NCBI GenBank assembly: GCA_947631955.1
Contig: CANRNJ010000008.1
Location: forward strand, 62,001-126,000
Length of the DNA stretch: 64,000 bases
Direction: 5' to 3'
DNA from: an uncultured Lachnospiraceae bacterium
GTDB lineage: Bacteria; Bacillota; Clostridia; Lachnospirales; Lachnospiraceae
Part shown: one piece after another, positions 25,837 to 34,129 of the stretch
How the letters are laid out: every line of letters begins with the position of its first letter
Numbering within the stretch: the first letter of the stretch is position 1
Notes under the pieces: generated by a model
Databases searched by the model: none
Seen by the model: the letters and a program-made list of their open reading frames with translations, nothing else
What the model was told of the DNA's origin: nothing
Program-made: the position numbers and the translations under genes

Positions 25837-26565
25837 TCAATAAACAGTAAGTGTATCAGAAATAAATTGTTCATCACAATTTTCAAATGTTATTTCGCAT
25901 ACTATATTTTTATCTGCAAGAACTGCACTTGTGTATTCTGTATCGTCATAACCATTATAAGAAAAACATTGCCATATGGTTTCTTCTCCGATTTGATGAA
26001 TATTATATATTTTAGATGTGTAATTTCTTCCAAATTCAAAATATTTATTATCGTCTTCTGATACTGTAAACACATGCACTTCTACTTTAGATGCCGGCGT
26101 TGAATATTTTGCCGTGACTGCATCACTATCAGATACAATAAAAGAAATATCATCAGCATACGCCTTTAGATAATCATTGTTTAACCAACACAGTTTATTC
26201 TCTTCTATAGATTCTTGTGCTTCATTCCATTGCAAAATCGTTTCTGCTTTTTCTTCTGCCGCACCTTCATCTCCCATTTCATTATTCAAAATATTTTTGT
26301 CATTGCTTGTTTTTATGCTGCTATCACTATTTCCGGCTATACTATATGTATATCCCCATTCATTAAATACGATTTCTGCCGTTTGTTCTGCGATCTCTCC
26401 TTCGGGTTTTGAATCGTCTTTGCTTTCTATCATGTTATTTATTGCAGCATTGTCCTGTTGTACGCTTTTAGTTCCTGATAATGCTGTCGCCGATACGGCA
26501 CACCCCGTAACATTCATTATTACTGCTATTGTCCATATAATAAACAAAACTTTGAACTTCTTCAT
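25837..26565 (-). CDS. Hypothetical lipoprotein
   Basis: A 242-residue protein with a signal peptide and lipobox (MNVTGC, Cys at about 22), an acidic Asn/Ser-rich linker and a C-terminal domain of mixed strands that I do not recognise (YTYSIAG..., VEVHVFTVSEDDNKYFEFGRNY). ATG 26565 follows GGGGG at about seven bases and gives a proper signal peptide; the frame opens 37 codons earlier. It shares the AT-rich composition of the RM island, so it may have arrived with it. Confidence 0.65.
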   Translation of the reverse strand: MKKFKVLFIIWTIAVIMNVTGCAVSATALSGTKSVQQDNAAINNMIESKDDSKPEGEIAEQTAEIVFNEWGYTYSIAGNSDSSIKTSNDKNILNNEMGDEGAAEEKAETILQWNEAQESIEENKLCWLNNDYLKAYADDISFIVSDSDAVTAKYSTPASKVEVHVFTVSEDDNKYFEFGRNYTSKIYNIHQIGEETIWQCFSYNGYDDTEYTSAVLADKNIVCEITFENCDEQFISDTLTVY

Positions 26566-26747
26566 TACATTACCCCCACTTTGGTATGAGATATATTTTG
26601 AATTACATATTTGTGTTGGAAAGAGCCTTAATATGCCTGTATCCATCATAGCATATTCAAGGTTCGTTTTCACCATCTTTTTTGCTAAATTACGTCCATT
26701 GCGTCCATGACTTTTTCAAACTTGTTTTTGCATTTTCACACTCATAC

Positions 26748-27518
26748 CTAAAGCTGCTTCTTATTTATAATTGGAATACTTGCAGAAATGCATATTATAC
26801 ACATGGAAACAGTAATAAGAATAGCTTTTATATATACGTCTATTTTTTCTACACCTATCAAAATCGAATTGGTATCCATTAGCAGGGCGGGCGAATATGC
26901 CTTTGCTTTTGGAATGACGCTCAACAGGTAGGCAGACACAGCAATTCCTCCGGTACACAAAGTAACGCTCGTATTACTTAGCAGTAGTGACGAAAATAGA
27001 ACAATAAGGCTGATTATCCACACGCCAAACAGCCACCACGCAGCTGCCGCAAAAAATAAATGATTCACGATACTGTTATCCCAAAAATAAGCAGTATAGC
27101 CGCAGGTAATAGAAAAACAAAGGCCGTAGCCCAATGTCCACAGCGATAAAAGCAGTACGGTCTTCGCCAGTACGACTTTATATCTTGACAGACCTTTTGT
27201 GAGAGCGAGAAGTAATGTCCCGGATTTGTATTCTTTTGTAAAACTGTCGCTGAAAATCAGCACAAAGGCAATCAGCGCAATCGGAATATTCTTAAAAAAC
27301 TGCGTCCATGAGGTAAACGCATCCACATGAACATTTGTGAAGGTCAATCCGCTTTCTGCCAAGGAGTCGGAAAACATTTCCATCATCCACGGAGTCAGTT
27401 TTGCGATTGCAGGATTCATTATGCCGAACAGGGAAAACAACAGCACAAGGATAATGAGCCTGCCCGTCCGTGCGGCTTCCAGATATTCCTTTTTCATAAA
27501 CGCAGACAGTGGCTTCAT
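26748..27518 (-). CDS. ABC-2 type transporter permease
   Basis: A 256-residue membrane protein with about six helices, beginning with the cytoplasmic KKEYLEAARTGR segment typical of ABC-2 permeases, a first helix at about 20-38, and a cluster SGTLLLALTKGLSRYKVVLAKTVLL linking helices 2 and 3. Its start overlaps the stop of the ATPase gene by four bases. Last gene of a MerR-PLDc_N-ATPase-permease operon; probable exporter, substrate unknown. Confidence 0.88.
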   Translation of the reverse strand: MKPLSAFMKKEYLEAARTGRLIILVLLFSLFGIMNPAIAKLTPWMMEMFSDSLAESGLTFTNVHVDAFTSWTQFFKNIPIALIAFVLIFSDSFTKEYKSGTLLLALTKGLSRYKVVLAKTVLLLSLWTLGYGLCFSITCGYTAYFWDNSIVNHLFFAAAAWWLFGVWIISLIVLFSSLLLSNTSVTLCTGGIAVSAYLLSVIPKAKAYSPALLMDTNSILIGVEKIDVYIKAILITVSMCIICISASIPIINKKQL

Positions 27519-28411
27519 TTCGTCACCTCCAAAAACAGTGATTCAAGTGTCGGTTCGATTCGCTCGATCCTCTGTATCGGTATTCTGTTCTCGGCAGCAT
27601 ATCGCATGATGTCAAAGAAACGCTCCTTGCTTCCATGAAAAGTGAGCGAATTTCCTTCTGTGGCTTTGAGGCCGCCAAATGCTTTTATCAATGTGCCGAC
27701 AGTTTCTTTTTGCTCCGTTTCGATAATAAATCCGTCCGATGGCCGCATACTTCTTAGTTCCGCAATCGTTCCCTGCATAGCGATCCTGCCATTGTCCAGA
27801 AATGCGGCTTCGGTACAGATACGTTCCACATCGGAGAGGATGTGCGTGGAAAAAAGTATCGTAGTCTGCTCCTTTGCCGCAAGAAGTATATCCAATATTT
27901 CTTTGCGGCCGACAGGATCAAGAGCTGATGTAGGTTCATCGCAGATCAAGAGCTTCGGTCGGTTCAGCAGCGCCTGCGCGATCCCCAGACGCTGTTTCAT
28001 GCCCCTTGAAAATCCTTTGATACGGCGCCGCTCCTGTCCAAGACCGACCAGCTCCAACAATTCATTACTTCTCGTCACAAGATCAGTTTTATCCATTCCG
28101 CTGATTTCTCCGCAAAAATGCAGATATTCAAGGGGCGTCATATATGAATAAAACTCCGGCACATCGGGCAGATAGCCGATATGCCGGTTTGTGCGTGTCT
28201 GCCCGAAACGCACCTTTTCTCCCATAACGCAAATCTGTCCGCTGTCCGTTTTCAGAAGCCCAAGGATCGCTTTCATCGTAGTTGTTTTTCCAACGCCGTT
28301 TCTGCCGATAAAACCGAAGATACTATGCTCCGGCACAGACAGGTCAAGCCCGCAAAGCACCTCTTTACTGCCAAAACTTTTTTTCAAACCTTGTATTGCA
28401 AGTATCTCCAT
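27515..28411 (-). CDS. ABC transporter ATP-binding protein
   Basis: A 298-residue ATPase: Walker A GRNGVGKTT, signature KGFSRGMKQRLGIAQALL, Walker B LLICDEPTSALDPVG, and a C-terminal extension (about 80 residues) typical of the CcmA/NatA exporters. ATG 28411 follows GGAG at six bases; ATG 28423 lies on that site and the longer frame is not supported. The three-hairpin spacer sits between it and the upstream PLDc_N gene. Confidence 0.92.
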   Translation of the reverse strand: MEILAIQGLKKSFGSKEVLCGLDLSVPEHSIFGFIGRNGVGKTTTMKAILGLLKTDSGQICVMGEKVRFGQTRTNRHIGYLPDVPEFYSYMTPLEYLHFCGEISGMDKTDLVTRSNELLELVGLGQERRRIKGFSRGMKQRLGIAQALLNRPKLLICDEPTSALDPVGRKEILDILLAAKEQTTILFSTHILSDVERICTEAAFLDNGRIAMQGTIAELRSMRPSDGFIIETEQKETVGTLIKAFGGLKATEGNSLTFHGSKERFFDIMRYAAENRIPIQRIERIEPTLESLFLEVTK

Positions 28412-28450
28412 GTTAATCTCCATTCCGAAGCGTTTTACGCGACGGGGCGG

Positions 28451-28547
28451 CGCGAATCTCAAATTCGCGTCTGCCATCAGGGGAATTTGTGACGCTCCGG
28501 CACAAATTCCCGTGTGAAAAATAAGCTATCGAGCTTATTTTTCACAC
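28451..28547 (-). repeat. Three consecutive perfect hairpins in an operon spacer
   Basis: Stems of 7 bp (28451-28457/28463-28469), 11 bp (28481-28491/28501-28511) and 16 bp (28512-28527/28532-28547, four-base loop). All are perfect. The last shares its final base with the stop codon of the PLDc_N gene. On the transcript the order is 16, 11 and 7 bp, then the ATPase ribosome binding site. None has a T-run suited to a terminator, so mRNA processing, stability or an inserted repeat element are possibilities. Confidence 0.65.
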
Positions 28548-28750
28548 TAATTGTCCTCCTTCCCAAACAGGAAGTACAGGACCGGGCCGATAAACTCCAT
28601 GCCGATGACCGCCACTACAAGCCATAAAGTGCGGTTCCCTCTTTTGTATGTCTTGTGGGTCAGAATATGGTACAGCGTACAGCCCAGAAGGGCAAATTCC
28701 GCGATGGCAAGCGGAATGAGGAAGGGAAGAAATTCTGTGATCTTATCCAT
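28547..28750 (-). CDS. PLDc_N domain small membrane protein
   Basis: A 67-residue protein with two membrane helices and the conserved PLDc_N ending (RTLWLVVAVIGMEFIGPVLYFLFGKED). Such proteins resemble the N-terminus of cardiolipin synthases and often occur free next to ABC exporters; nisin-immunity-type and bacitracin-type operons contain them. It overlaps the MerR gene by eight bases. Confidence 0.85.
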   Translation of the reverse strand: MDKITEFLPFLIPLAIAEFALLGCTLYHILTHKTYKRGNRTLWLVVAVIGMEFIGPVLYFLFGKEDN

Positions 28751-29477
28751 TTTGTTCGTTCTCCTTTTTGTAAATCTCTACGCAGAAGCCCTTATATCCA
28801 CAATGCGTGCAGGTGAGCTTTCTGAGGGTGGGTGTGTGTTTTGCCCAAAACGCCTCTTTCAGATTCGGCCGGAATACTTCATGACATTGCGGGCAGATGT
28901 AGGCGACCCTTGAAAAATAGTACCTTGTTACCCACGCTGTATAAGGTATGACGAACAAGGCATAAAGCAGAAAAGGCCACCAGATTCCTGTCGTGATCCA
29001 GAGTATTATCGAGCCCCACTGAAAGATACTAAAGGGGATTCCTGTGATTAACAGGATAGCATGAAAGCGTTTCATTTCCTTTTTGTTTTCCAACTGATAA
29101 GCTATATCACCGATAGATTCGATGGAAAAATTGGAAACACTTTTTAACGCCCGCCGGATCCCGCCAAGCACTTCGAGCTTTGCCTGCCGTTCTTTGATCT
29201 CCTCGGAAAGCGCCTGCTCCTGCTGCTCCAAAAGGACAGAGATCACGCTTTCGGGATCGACCTCGGACAACAGTTCTCCAATGCTGTTTATGGAGAGCCC
29301 GGCGTCACGAAGGAAGCAGATGATCTTCATGCGCTTGAGGTCATCTTCCGAATAAAGCCGTCTGCCTCCCTCGGAGAGTCCGCTGGGCGTCAATATACCG
29401 CGGGTATCGTAATATTGAACGGTTCGGACAGATACGCCGCAGAGTTTCGCCATTTCTCCAGTCGTGTATTTTGACAT
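28743..29477 (-). CDS. MerR family regulator with membrane segments and zinc ribbon
   Basis: A 244-residue protein: MerR DNA-binding domain (YTTGEMAKLCGVSVRTVQYYDTRG, then a dimerisation helix), two or three membrane helices (about 140-185) and a C-terminal zinc-ribbon-like region with CPQC and CTHC pairs. A MerR domain attached to the membrane is unusual and suggests sensing at the membrane with direct control of the downstream ABC operon. AAAGGAGG precedes the ATG. Confidence 0.85.
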   Translation of the reverse strand: MSKYTTGEMAKLCGVSVRTVQYYDTRGILTPSGLSEGGRRLYSEDDLKRMKIICFLRDAGLSINSIGELLSEVDPESVISVLLEQQEQALSEEIKERQAKLEVLGGIRRALKSVSNFSIESIGDIAYQLENKKEMKRFHAILLITGIPFSIFQWGSIILWITTGIWWPFLLYALFVIPYTAWVTRYYFSRVAYICPQCHEVFRPNLKEAFWAKHTPTLRKLTCTHCGYKGFCVEIYKKENEQNG

Positions 29478-29768
29478 AGCTTTAACCTCCTTTCGTTCTC
29501 ATTATGTTTCATTACGCTGCGTCACAAGCAATACCTTACGCAGGGGGATTTTTAAAAATTTCAAAATTTTATTCAATTTTATCATGGAAAGTTCATTAAC
29601 CATCTTACATAAATAACTGGTTTTAGAAAAAAGCGGATAATAATGCAGGCTGGAAGATATAGAGAGATGGAGTTTGACTATTCTGGTCAATGATGCTTGA
29701 CCGGAAAGGCCGCGTAAAGGTCAGGAAGGATATCGCTGCCTGAATATTGACAAATTTTCCGCGCCATG

Positions 29769-30216
29769 CTAAAAAGATTGTATTCACAATGGAACTGTCA
29801 GGCAAAAATAACATTACCTCTGGCGAGTTTGGGTGTCCGCCTTTCTGGTTCTGACCTGAGCGAGAATATGCTGGCCCGGTGCGGCCAAAAGGCTGCGGCA
29901 GCAGGTGTCGATATCGACCTGAAGCAGAGTGACTTCAGAGAGGTCGCGCAAGTTCTGCCGGGAAAACAGTTTGACTGCGTGGCCAGTACCGGAAACAGTC
30001 TTGCTTTTCAACCTGCTCTACACATTTGAAAAGAATGAACGTATTTTCCAGAAAGAGCAATTTGAAGAGCACTATTTCCCGGTTTCTCGAAAGTTCCTTC
30101 TGGACACTTTAGCTGCTTTAAATTATCAAAAGATTGATATTTTTCCATATCCCGCTATGATGGATGCAAAAGATCCGGAAACAATGCCTTGGTATTGCAT
30201 CCTTGCGCAGAAATAA
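29769..30216 (+). pseudogene. Decayed class I SAM-dependent methyltransferase
   Basis: Two frames carry pieces of one methyltransferase. The first (to about 30000) has LASLGVRLSGSDLSENMLARCG...FDCVASTGNSL, motif I/II and motif IV of a class I enzyme but without the glycine-rich start. The second (from about 30003) continues as LLYTFEKNERIFQKEQFEEHYFPVSRKFLLD...PWYCILAQK, the usual C-terminal part. The 5' end and the middle are deleted and a frameshift joins the remains. The 291 bases before it hold no feature I can support. Confidence 0.75.
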
Positions 30217-30244
30217 CATTTTTTATTGCGGCCATAGCGCCACA

Positions 30245-30898
30245 TCATAGGTCGATCCGCTCAAAATTTTTTACCGCCTGACGAACGGAAATGACGGTCA
30301 ACAGTACAAATGCAGCTGCACCTGTCATAAGTACGCTTACCTGCAGACCGATGTGGGCAAAGCCAAAGGCATTTAAAGCCGAAAAGGCGGGAATGTGAAA
30401 AAGTGATTCGCCGATGCCTGTGGTCAAAAAAGCAGCAATAATAAATATGACAAAAGGCTTGGCAAATTTATAGGCTGTCTTGAAAAAACCGCCGATGAAG
30501 ATCCGGTTGAATAATCCTAAGATCAGCAGTACAAAGCCAAGGTACACAAGATTTGCGTTCATCAGCGCATTGTGCCGATATACGGAAACGTTGGATAATA
30601 CGGTCATACGAATCAGCACCGGGACTGACGTCAGGATAAAATAGCAAAGTTCGATCACAGCGCAGAACATATATTTTGCCCTTACGATATCACTCTTGGC
30701 AACCGGTAAAAGGGCCGTATAGGTAATGTCGTTTGCCTCTCTTGCGCATTGAAATGACTGAAACGATCCAAGGCAGACGAAAAATGAGCCGATAAGTATA
30801 GGATAACCGGGCAGAAATGCCATCAGCCCAAATACAATGAACAGATAAGAAAGCGGCGAAGCCGTGAGTTTCATTTCTTTTTTGAGCAGTTTTGTCAT
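30245..30898 (-). CDS. ABC-2 transporter permease (small)
   Basis: A 217-residue protein with six hydrophobic segments, of the small ABC-2 type found with AbrB- or GntR-controlled ATPases. The cytoplasmic CAREANDITYTALLPVAKSDIVRAKY segment after helix 2 is typical of the family. It overlaps the ATPase gene by four bases and ends the operon. Probable partner of the following ATPase; substrate unknown. Confidence 0.85.
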   Translation of the reverse strand: MTKLLKKEMKLTASPLSYLFIVFGLMAFLPGYPILIGSFFVCLGSFQSFQCAREANDITYTALLPVAKSDIVRAKYMFCAVIELCYFILTSVPVLIRMTVLSNVSVYRHNALMNANLVYLGFVLLILGLFNRIFIGGFFKTAYKFAKPFVIFIIAAFLTTGIGESLFHIPAFSALNAFGFAHIGLQVSVLMTGAAAFVLLTVISVRQAVKNFERIDL

Positions 30899-31614
30899 AT
30901 TTTGCCATCCCTTTCCATTCTCAATATGCTTTCTTCCAAAGTTTCGCCGCCTTTGCAGTAATTTTTGACAAATTCTTCTTTCGAGCAGTCTGCGGCGATT
31001 CTGCCATTCCGTATGTACATAATATCATCGGCGCATTTTTCTATATCGGATGTAATGTGCGTCGAAAACAGCACCGCGGCGCCTCTGTTTTTCAGTTCTA
31101 TAAACAATTCGAGAAGTTCTTCTCTGGAAAACGGATCAAGTCCACTTGTCGGTTCGTCCAAAATCAAGATTTCCGCCCTGTGTGAAAGAGCAAGGAGCAG
31201 ATTGAATTTTACTTTCATTCCCTCGGAGAGTTCGCAGGGCATCTTATTTTCATCAAGCGAAAACAGTTCCAGATATTCTCTGTAGGCATTTTCGTCCCAA
31301 TTTTGATAGAAGGTCTTTGTTACGGCGGCAATATTTTTGATTTTCTTTTTCGGATAATAATTGACCGTTCCTGTAGAAAAACCGACGCGCTGTTTGATTT
31401 CTCTCTCGTTCTCTTCAAAAGGCAGACCAAAATAAAAGATTTCACCGTGGTCCGGGTGGACAAGTCCCAAGATGGATCGGATCGTCGTAGTTTTGCCTGC
31501 TCCGTTTCTGCCGATAAAGCCTGTAATTCGTCCGGCGTTTAATTCAAAAGATACGTCAGACAGCAAAAAAGAGTCATACGTTTTACTCAGATTTCTGATA
31601 CTGCAAAGAGCCAT
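30895..31614 (-). CDS. ABC transporter ATP-binding protein (YtrB-like)
   Basis: A 239-residue ATPase: Walker A GRNGAGKTT, a degenerate signature CELSEGMKVKFNLLLALS where family members have LSGG, and Walker B LILDEPTSGLDPFS. The substitution ELSEGM is usual in the YtrB-like exporters. ATG 31614 overlaps the AbrB stop (TGATG); a GTG just before it has too short a spacing. Confidence 0.9.
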   Translation of the reverse strand: MALCSIRNLSKTYDSFLLSDVSFELNAGRITGFIGRNGAGKTTTIRSILGLVHPDHGEIFYFGLPFEENEREIKQRVGFSTGTVNYYPKKKIKNIAAVTKTFYQNWDENAYREYLELFSLDENKMPCELSEGMKVKFNLLLALSHRAEILILDEPTSGLDPFSREELLELFIELKNRGAAVLFSTHITSDIEKCADDIMYIRNGRIAADCSKEEFVKNYCKGGETLEESILRMERDGKI

Positions 31615-31829
31615 CACTCCTCCTCCTTTGCGGTTTCAAATACGGCGGCTGCAAACTGCGAGAACATTGTTTTCGGTGGAATTGCAATTCCCCGCTTTTC
31701 ATCGCCTAAGAGCACTAAGGTATCTCCCGGCTGGATGTCAAATATTTCTCTTGCCTGCTTTGGTATGACGATCTGTCCTTTTTCGCCCACGGTTGCGGTC
31801 CAAGCATATTTTCCTTTTGGTTTTGGCAT
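31614..31829 (-). CDS. AbrB/SpoVT-type DNA-binding protein
   Basis: A 71-residue protein with the swapped-hairpin AbrB fold: WTATVGEKGQIVIPKQAREIFDIQPGDTLVLLGDE, followed by a helical tail (MFSQFAAAVFETAKEEE). First gene of a three-gene operon with an ABC ATPase and permease; it probably represses its own operon at the dyad near its promoter. GGGAGAAG precedes the ATG. Confidence 0.9.
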   Translation of the reverse strand: MPKPKGKYAWTATVGEKGQIVIPKQAREIFDIQPGDTLVLLGDEKRGIAIPPKTMFSQFAAAVFETAKEEE

Positions 31830-31846
31830 AATGTCTTCTCCCTTTG

Positions 31847-31893
31847 GTATGATTTGTATAACTTATCATACTACAGCCCGGTTTCCGTGTCAA
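31847..31893 (-). promoter_or_regulatory. Promoter and dyad operator of the AbrB-ABC operon
   Basis: Minus-strand TTGACA (31888-31893), 17-base spacer, TATGAT (31865-31870). GTATGAT (31847-31853) and ATCATAC (31865-31871) form an inverted repeat with 11 bases between the arms; one arm covers the -10. Good candidate for self-repression. Confidence 0.65.
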
Positions 31894-31933
31894 CAAGCAT
31901 ACGTTAAAATTTATATTTTTATAAAATACCCTG

Positions 31934-31962
31934 TTGACAAAACAGAAGCGGGCGAGTATTAT
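31934..31962 (+). promoter_or_regulatory. Promoter of the amino acid importer/LanC operon
   Basis: TTGACA (31934-31939), 17-base spacer, TATTAT (31957-31962). The transcription start would lie about 45 bases before the first permease gene. It is back to back with the AbrB operon promoter. Confidence 0.7.
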
Positions 31963-32013
31963 AATTTAAACATAGTTTTCATATGGAATTACTATGGATT
32001 ATGGGAGGCTGAA

Positions 32014-32673
32014 TTGGACTGGAATGTGATACAGGAATACCTGCCGCTGTATAAAGAGGCAGCAGTATTGACATTGAGAATAGGGTGGATCGGAATCCTC
32101 TTTGCCGTGATTCTGGGATTTATATGCGCGATGATACAGCATTACCGCGTTCCGATTCTGCGGCAGATTACGAAGGTCTATATTGAATTATTCCGCAACA
32201 CGCCGTTGCTCGTGCAGTTATTTTTTATCTATTTCGGACTGCCAAAAGTGGGATTGCCCGTTTCGGCGGACGTATGCGGCGCAGCGGGACTGGCGCTTCT
32301 CGGCGGCAGTTATATGGCGGAAACGTTCAGGAGCGGTCTGGAGGCGGTGGAAACGGTTCAGATGGAGAGCGCATTAAGTCTGGGCATGAAATGGTTTCAG
32401 GCCATGCGTTATGTGGTCCTGCCGCAGGCGATCTCCATAAGTGTGCCTGCTTTTACGGCAAACGTCATTTTCTTATTGAAAGAAACCAGCGTTTTTTCTG
32501 CGATAAGCTTGATGGATCTGATGTTTACGGCAAAAGACCTGATCGGTCTGTACTATAAGACGACAGAGAGTTTGTTCCTGTTAGTGGTATTTTATCTGAT
32601 CATTCTGCTCCCGGTGTCAATTGCGGCGAGTCTGATCGAAAGGAGGCTTCGCTATGCAGGATTTGGGAATTAG
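32014..32673 (+). CDS. Amino acid ABC transporter permease 1
   Basis: A 219-residue HisM/GlnP-type permease. It has the N-terminal TLRIGWIGILFAVILGF helix, the ELFRNTPLLVQLFFIYFGLP segment diagnostic of polar amino acid permeases, and the EAA loop (ESALSLGMKWFQAMRYVVLPQA). The frame is open far upstream, but TTG 32014 follows GGGAGG at five bases and gives the normal length. Overlaps the second permease by 20 bases. Confidence 0.92.
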   Translation: MDWNVIQEYLPLYKEAAVLTLRIGWIGILFAVILGFICAMIQHYRVPILRQITKVYIELFRNTPLLVQLFFIYFGLPKVGLPVSADVCGAAGLALLGGSYMAETFRSGLEAVETVQMESALSLGMKWFQAMRYVVLPQAISISVPAFTANVIFLLKETSVFSAISLMDLMFTAKDLIGLYYKTTESLFLLVVFYLIILLPVSIAASLIERRLRYAGFGN

Positions 32674-33328
32674 CGTTTTGTTTAAAGGCATCAATATGCA
32701 GAGGCTCCTGCTTGGCCTATGGGCGGCTCTGAGGATCAGTCTGATCTCCGTGCTGATCAGCATCCCGCTTGGCATACTGACGGGTATCGTCATGACCCTC
32801 AGGAATCCGGTCACGAAAGTGTTGACCAGAGTTTATCTGGAGATCGTGCGCATCATGCCGCAGATGGTATTGCTTTTTATTGTTTTTTTCGGTGTGACCC
32901 GTGTATTCGGGATCAATCTGCCAGCGGAACTGTCGTCGATCATTGTGTTCAGTTTCTGGGGAACGGCGGAGATGGGAGATCTGGTCAGAGGAGCCCTGAT
33001 CAGTATTCCGAAGCATCAATATGAAAGTGCGGCGGCGCTTGCCATGTCGAAAGCACAGATCTATCTGTATATTATTATCCCGCAGACGCTGAGGCGGTTG
33101 GTGCCGCTGTCCATCAATCTGATCACCCGGATGATCAAAACGACCAGTCTTGTTATGATGATCGGAGTGGTGGAAGTGTTGAAAGTGGCGCAGCAGATCA
33201 TAGAAGCCAACCGTAAGACATCTCCGAATGCGGCGTTTGGTATCTTTGCGGTGGTGTTTCTGCTGTATTTTACAGCCTGTTGGCCGATTAGTCTGCTGTC
33301 AAGATATCTGGAGAAAAAGTGGAGTTGA
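32654..33328 (+). CDS. Amino acid ABC transporter permease 2
   Basis: A 224-residue second permease of the same family: LWAALRISLISVLISIPLG, YLEIVRIMPQMVLLFIVFFG in place of the usual FRNTP block, and EAA loop YESAAALAMSKAQIYLYIIIPQT. It should form a heterodimer with permease 1 in the membrane. AAAGGAGG lies inside the end of the first permease gene. Confidence 0.92.
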   Translation: MQDLGISVLFKGINMQRLLLGLWAALRISLISVLISIPLGILTGIVMTLRNPVTKVLTRVYLEIVRIMPQMVLLFIVFFGVTRVFGINLPAELSSIIVFSFWGTAEMGDLVRGALISIPKHQYESAAALAMSKAQIYLYIIIPQTLRRLVPLSINLITRMIKTTSLVMMIGVVEVLKVAQQIIEANRKTSPNAAFGIFAVVFLLYFTACWPISLLSRYLEKKWS

Positions 33329-33340
33329 TGAGGAGTGTCC

Positions 33341-34099
33341 ATGGAAAGAGCGGAAGAACTATTGAAACTGGAACATGTTAAAAAAGCGTATGACGGACAG
33401 GAAGTGCTGAAAGATTTCAGTCTTACGGTACATAGAGGAGAGGTGATCGTCATTGTCGGGGCGTCCGGCTGCGGTAAAAGCACGCTCCTTCGATGTATTA
33501 ACGGTCTGGAGCCCATTCAGGGCGGCAGGATATCGCTTCAGGGGCAGGTGATAGACGGCAGGGCAAAAAACATCGCGGATATTCGGCAGAAGATCGGCAT
33601 GGTCTTTCAAAGTTATGATCTGTTTCCGCATAAAACGATTATGCAGAATACGACTTTGGCGCCGATCAAGGTGCAGAAGAGGATCCGCGCCGATGCCGAG
33701 AAAGAGGCGGAAGAGCTGCTGCAGAGGGTCGGTATACTGGATAAAAAGGACAATTATCCCAGACAGTTATCGGGCGGCCAGAAGCAGAGGGCGGCCATTG
33801 TACGGGCATTGATGATGCATCCGGAGATCATGCTGTTTGATGAGGTGACGGCGGCACTCGATCCGGAGATGGTCAGGGAAGTGCTCGACACTATGCTGGA
33901 ATTGGCGAGGAGCGGTATGACGATGCTCATTGTAACGCATGAGATGTCCTTTGCAAAAGCGGTGGCGGACCGGGTCGTGTTTCTGGACGACGGTGTGACC
34001 GTGGAGGAAGGAACGCCGGAAGAATTTTTTGAACGGCCTAAAACGGAGCGTGCGAAAAGGTTTTTACATACCTTTGAGTTTGATTCCGTTAAAAAATAA
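33341..34099 (+). CDS. Amino acid ABC transporter ATP-binding protein
   Basis: A 252-residue GlnQ/HisP-type ATPase: Walker [11 protein letters not shown]-loop [14 protein letters not shown], signature [15 protein letters not shown], Walker [16 protein letters not shown] (GlnQ-type proteins usually have DEPTSALDPE; here [10 protein letters not shown]). ATG 33341 follows AGGAG at five bases; the GTG at 33335 is part of that site. Confidence 0.93.
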   Translation: MERAEELLKLEHVKKAYDGQEVLKDFSLTVHRGEVIVIVGASGCGKSTLLRCINGLEPIQGGRISLQGQVIDGRAKNIADIRQKIGMVFQSYDLFPHKTIMQNTTLAPIKVQKRIRADAEKEAEELLQRVGILDKKDNYPRQLSGGQKQRAAIVRALMMHPEIMLFDEVTAALDPEMVREVLDTMLELARSGMTMLIVTHEMSFAKAVADRVVFLDDGVTVEEGTPEEFFERPKTERAKRFLHTFEFDSVKK

Positions 34100-34129
34100 A
34101 AATTGGCGCAAGCCGGAAAAGAGGAGATT

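Noticed and set aside
29766-30029. Intact short methyltransferase gene
   Set aside because: It lacks the SAM-binding start and the family sequence continues in another frame; treated as a pseudogene.
31735-32013. Upstream extension of the first permease frame
   Set aside because: It overlaps the AbrB-type gene and the promoter; TTG 32014 has the ribosome binding site and gives the family length.
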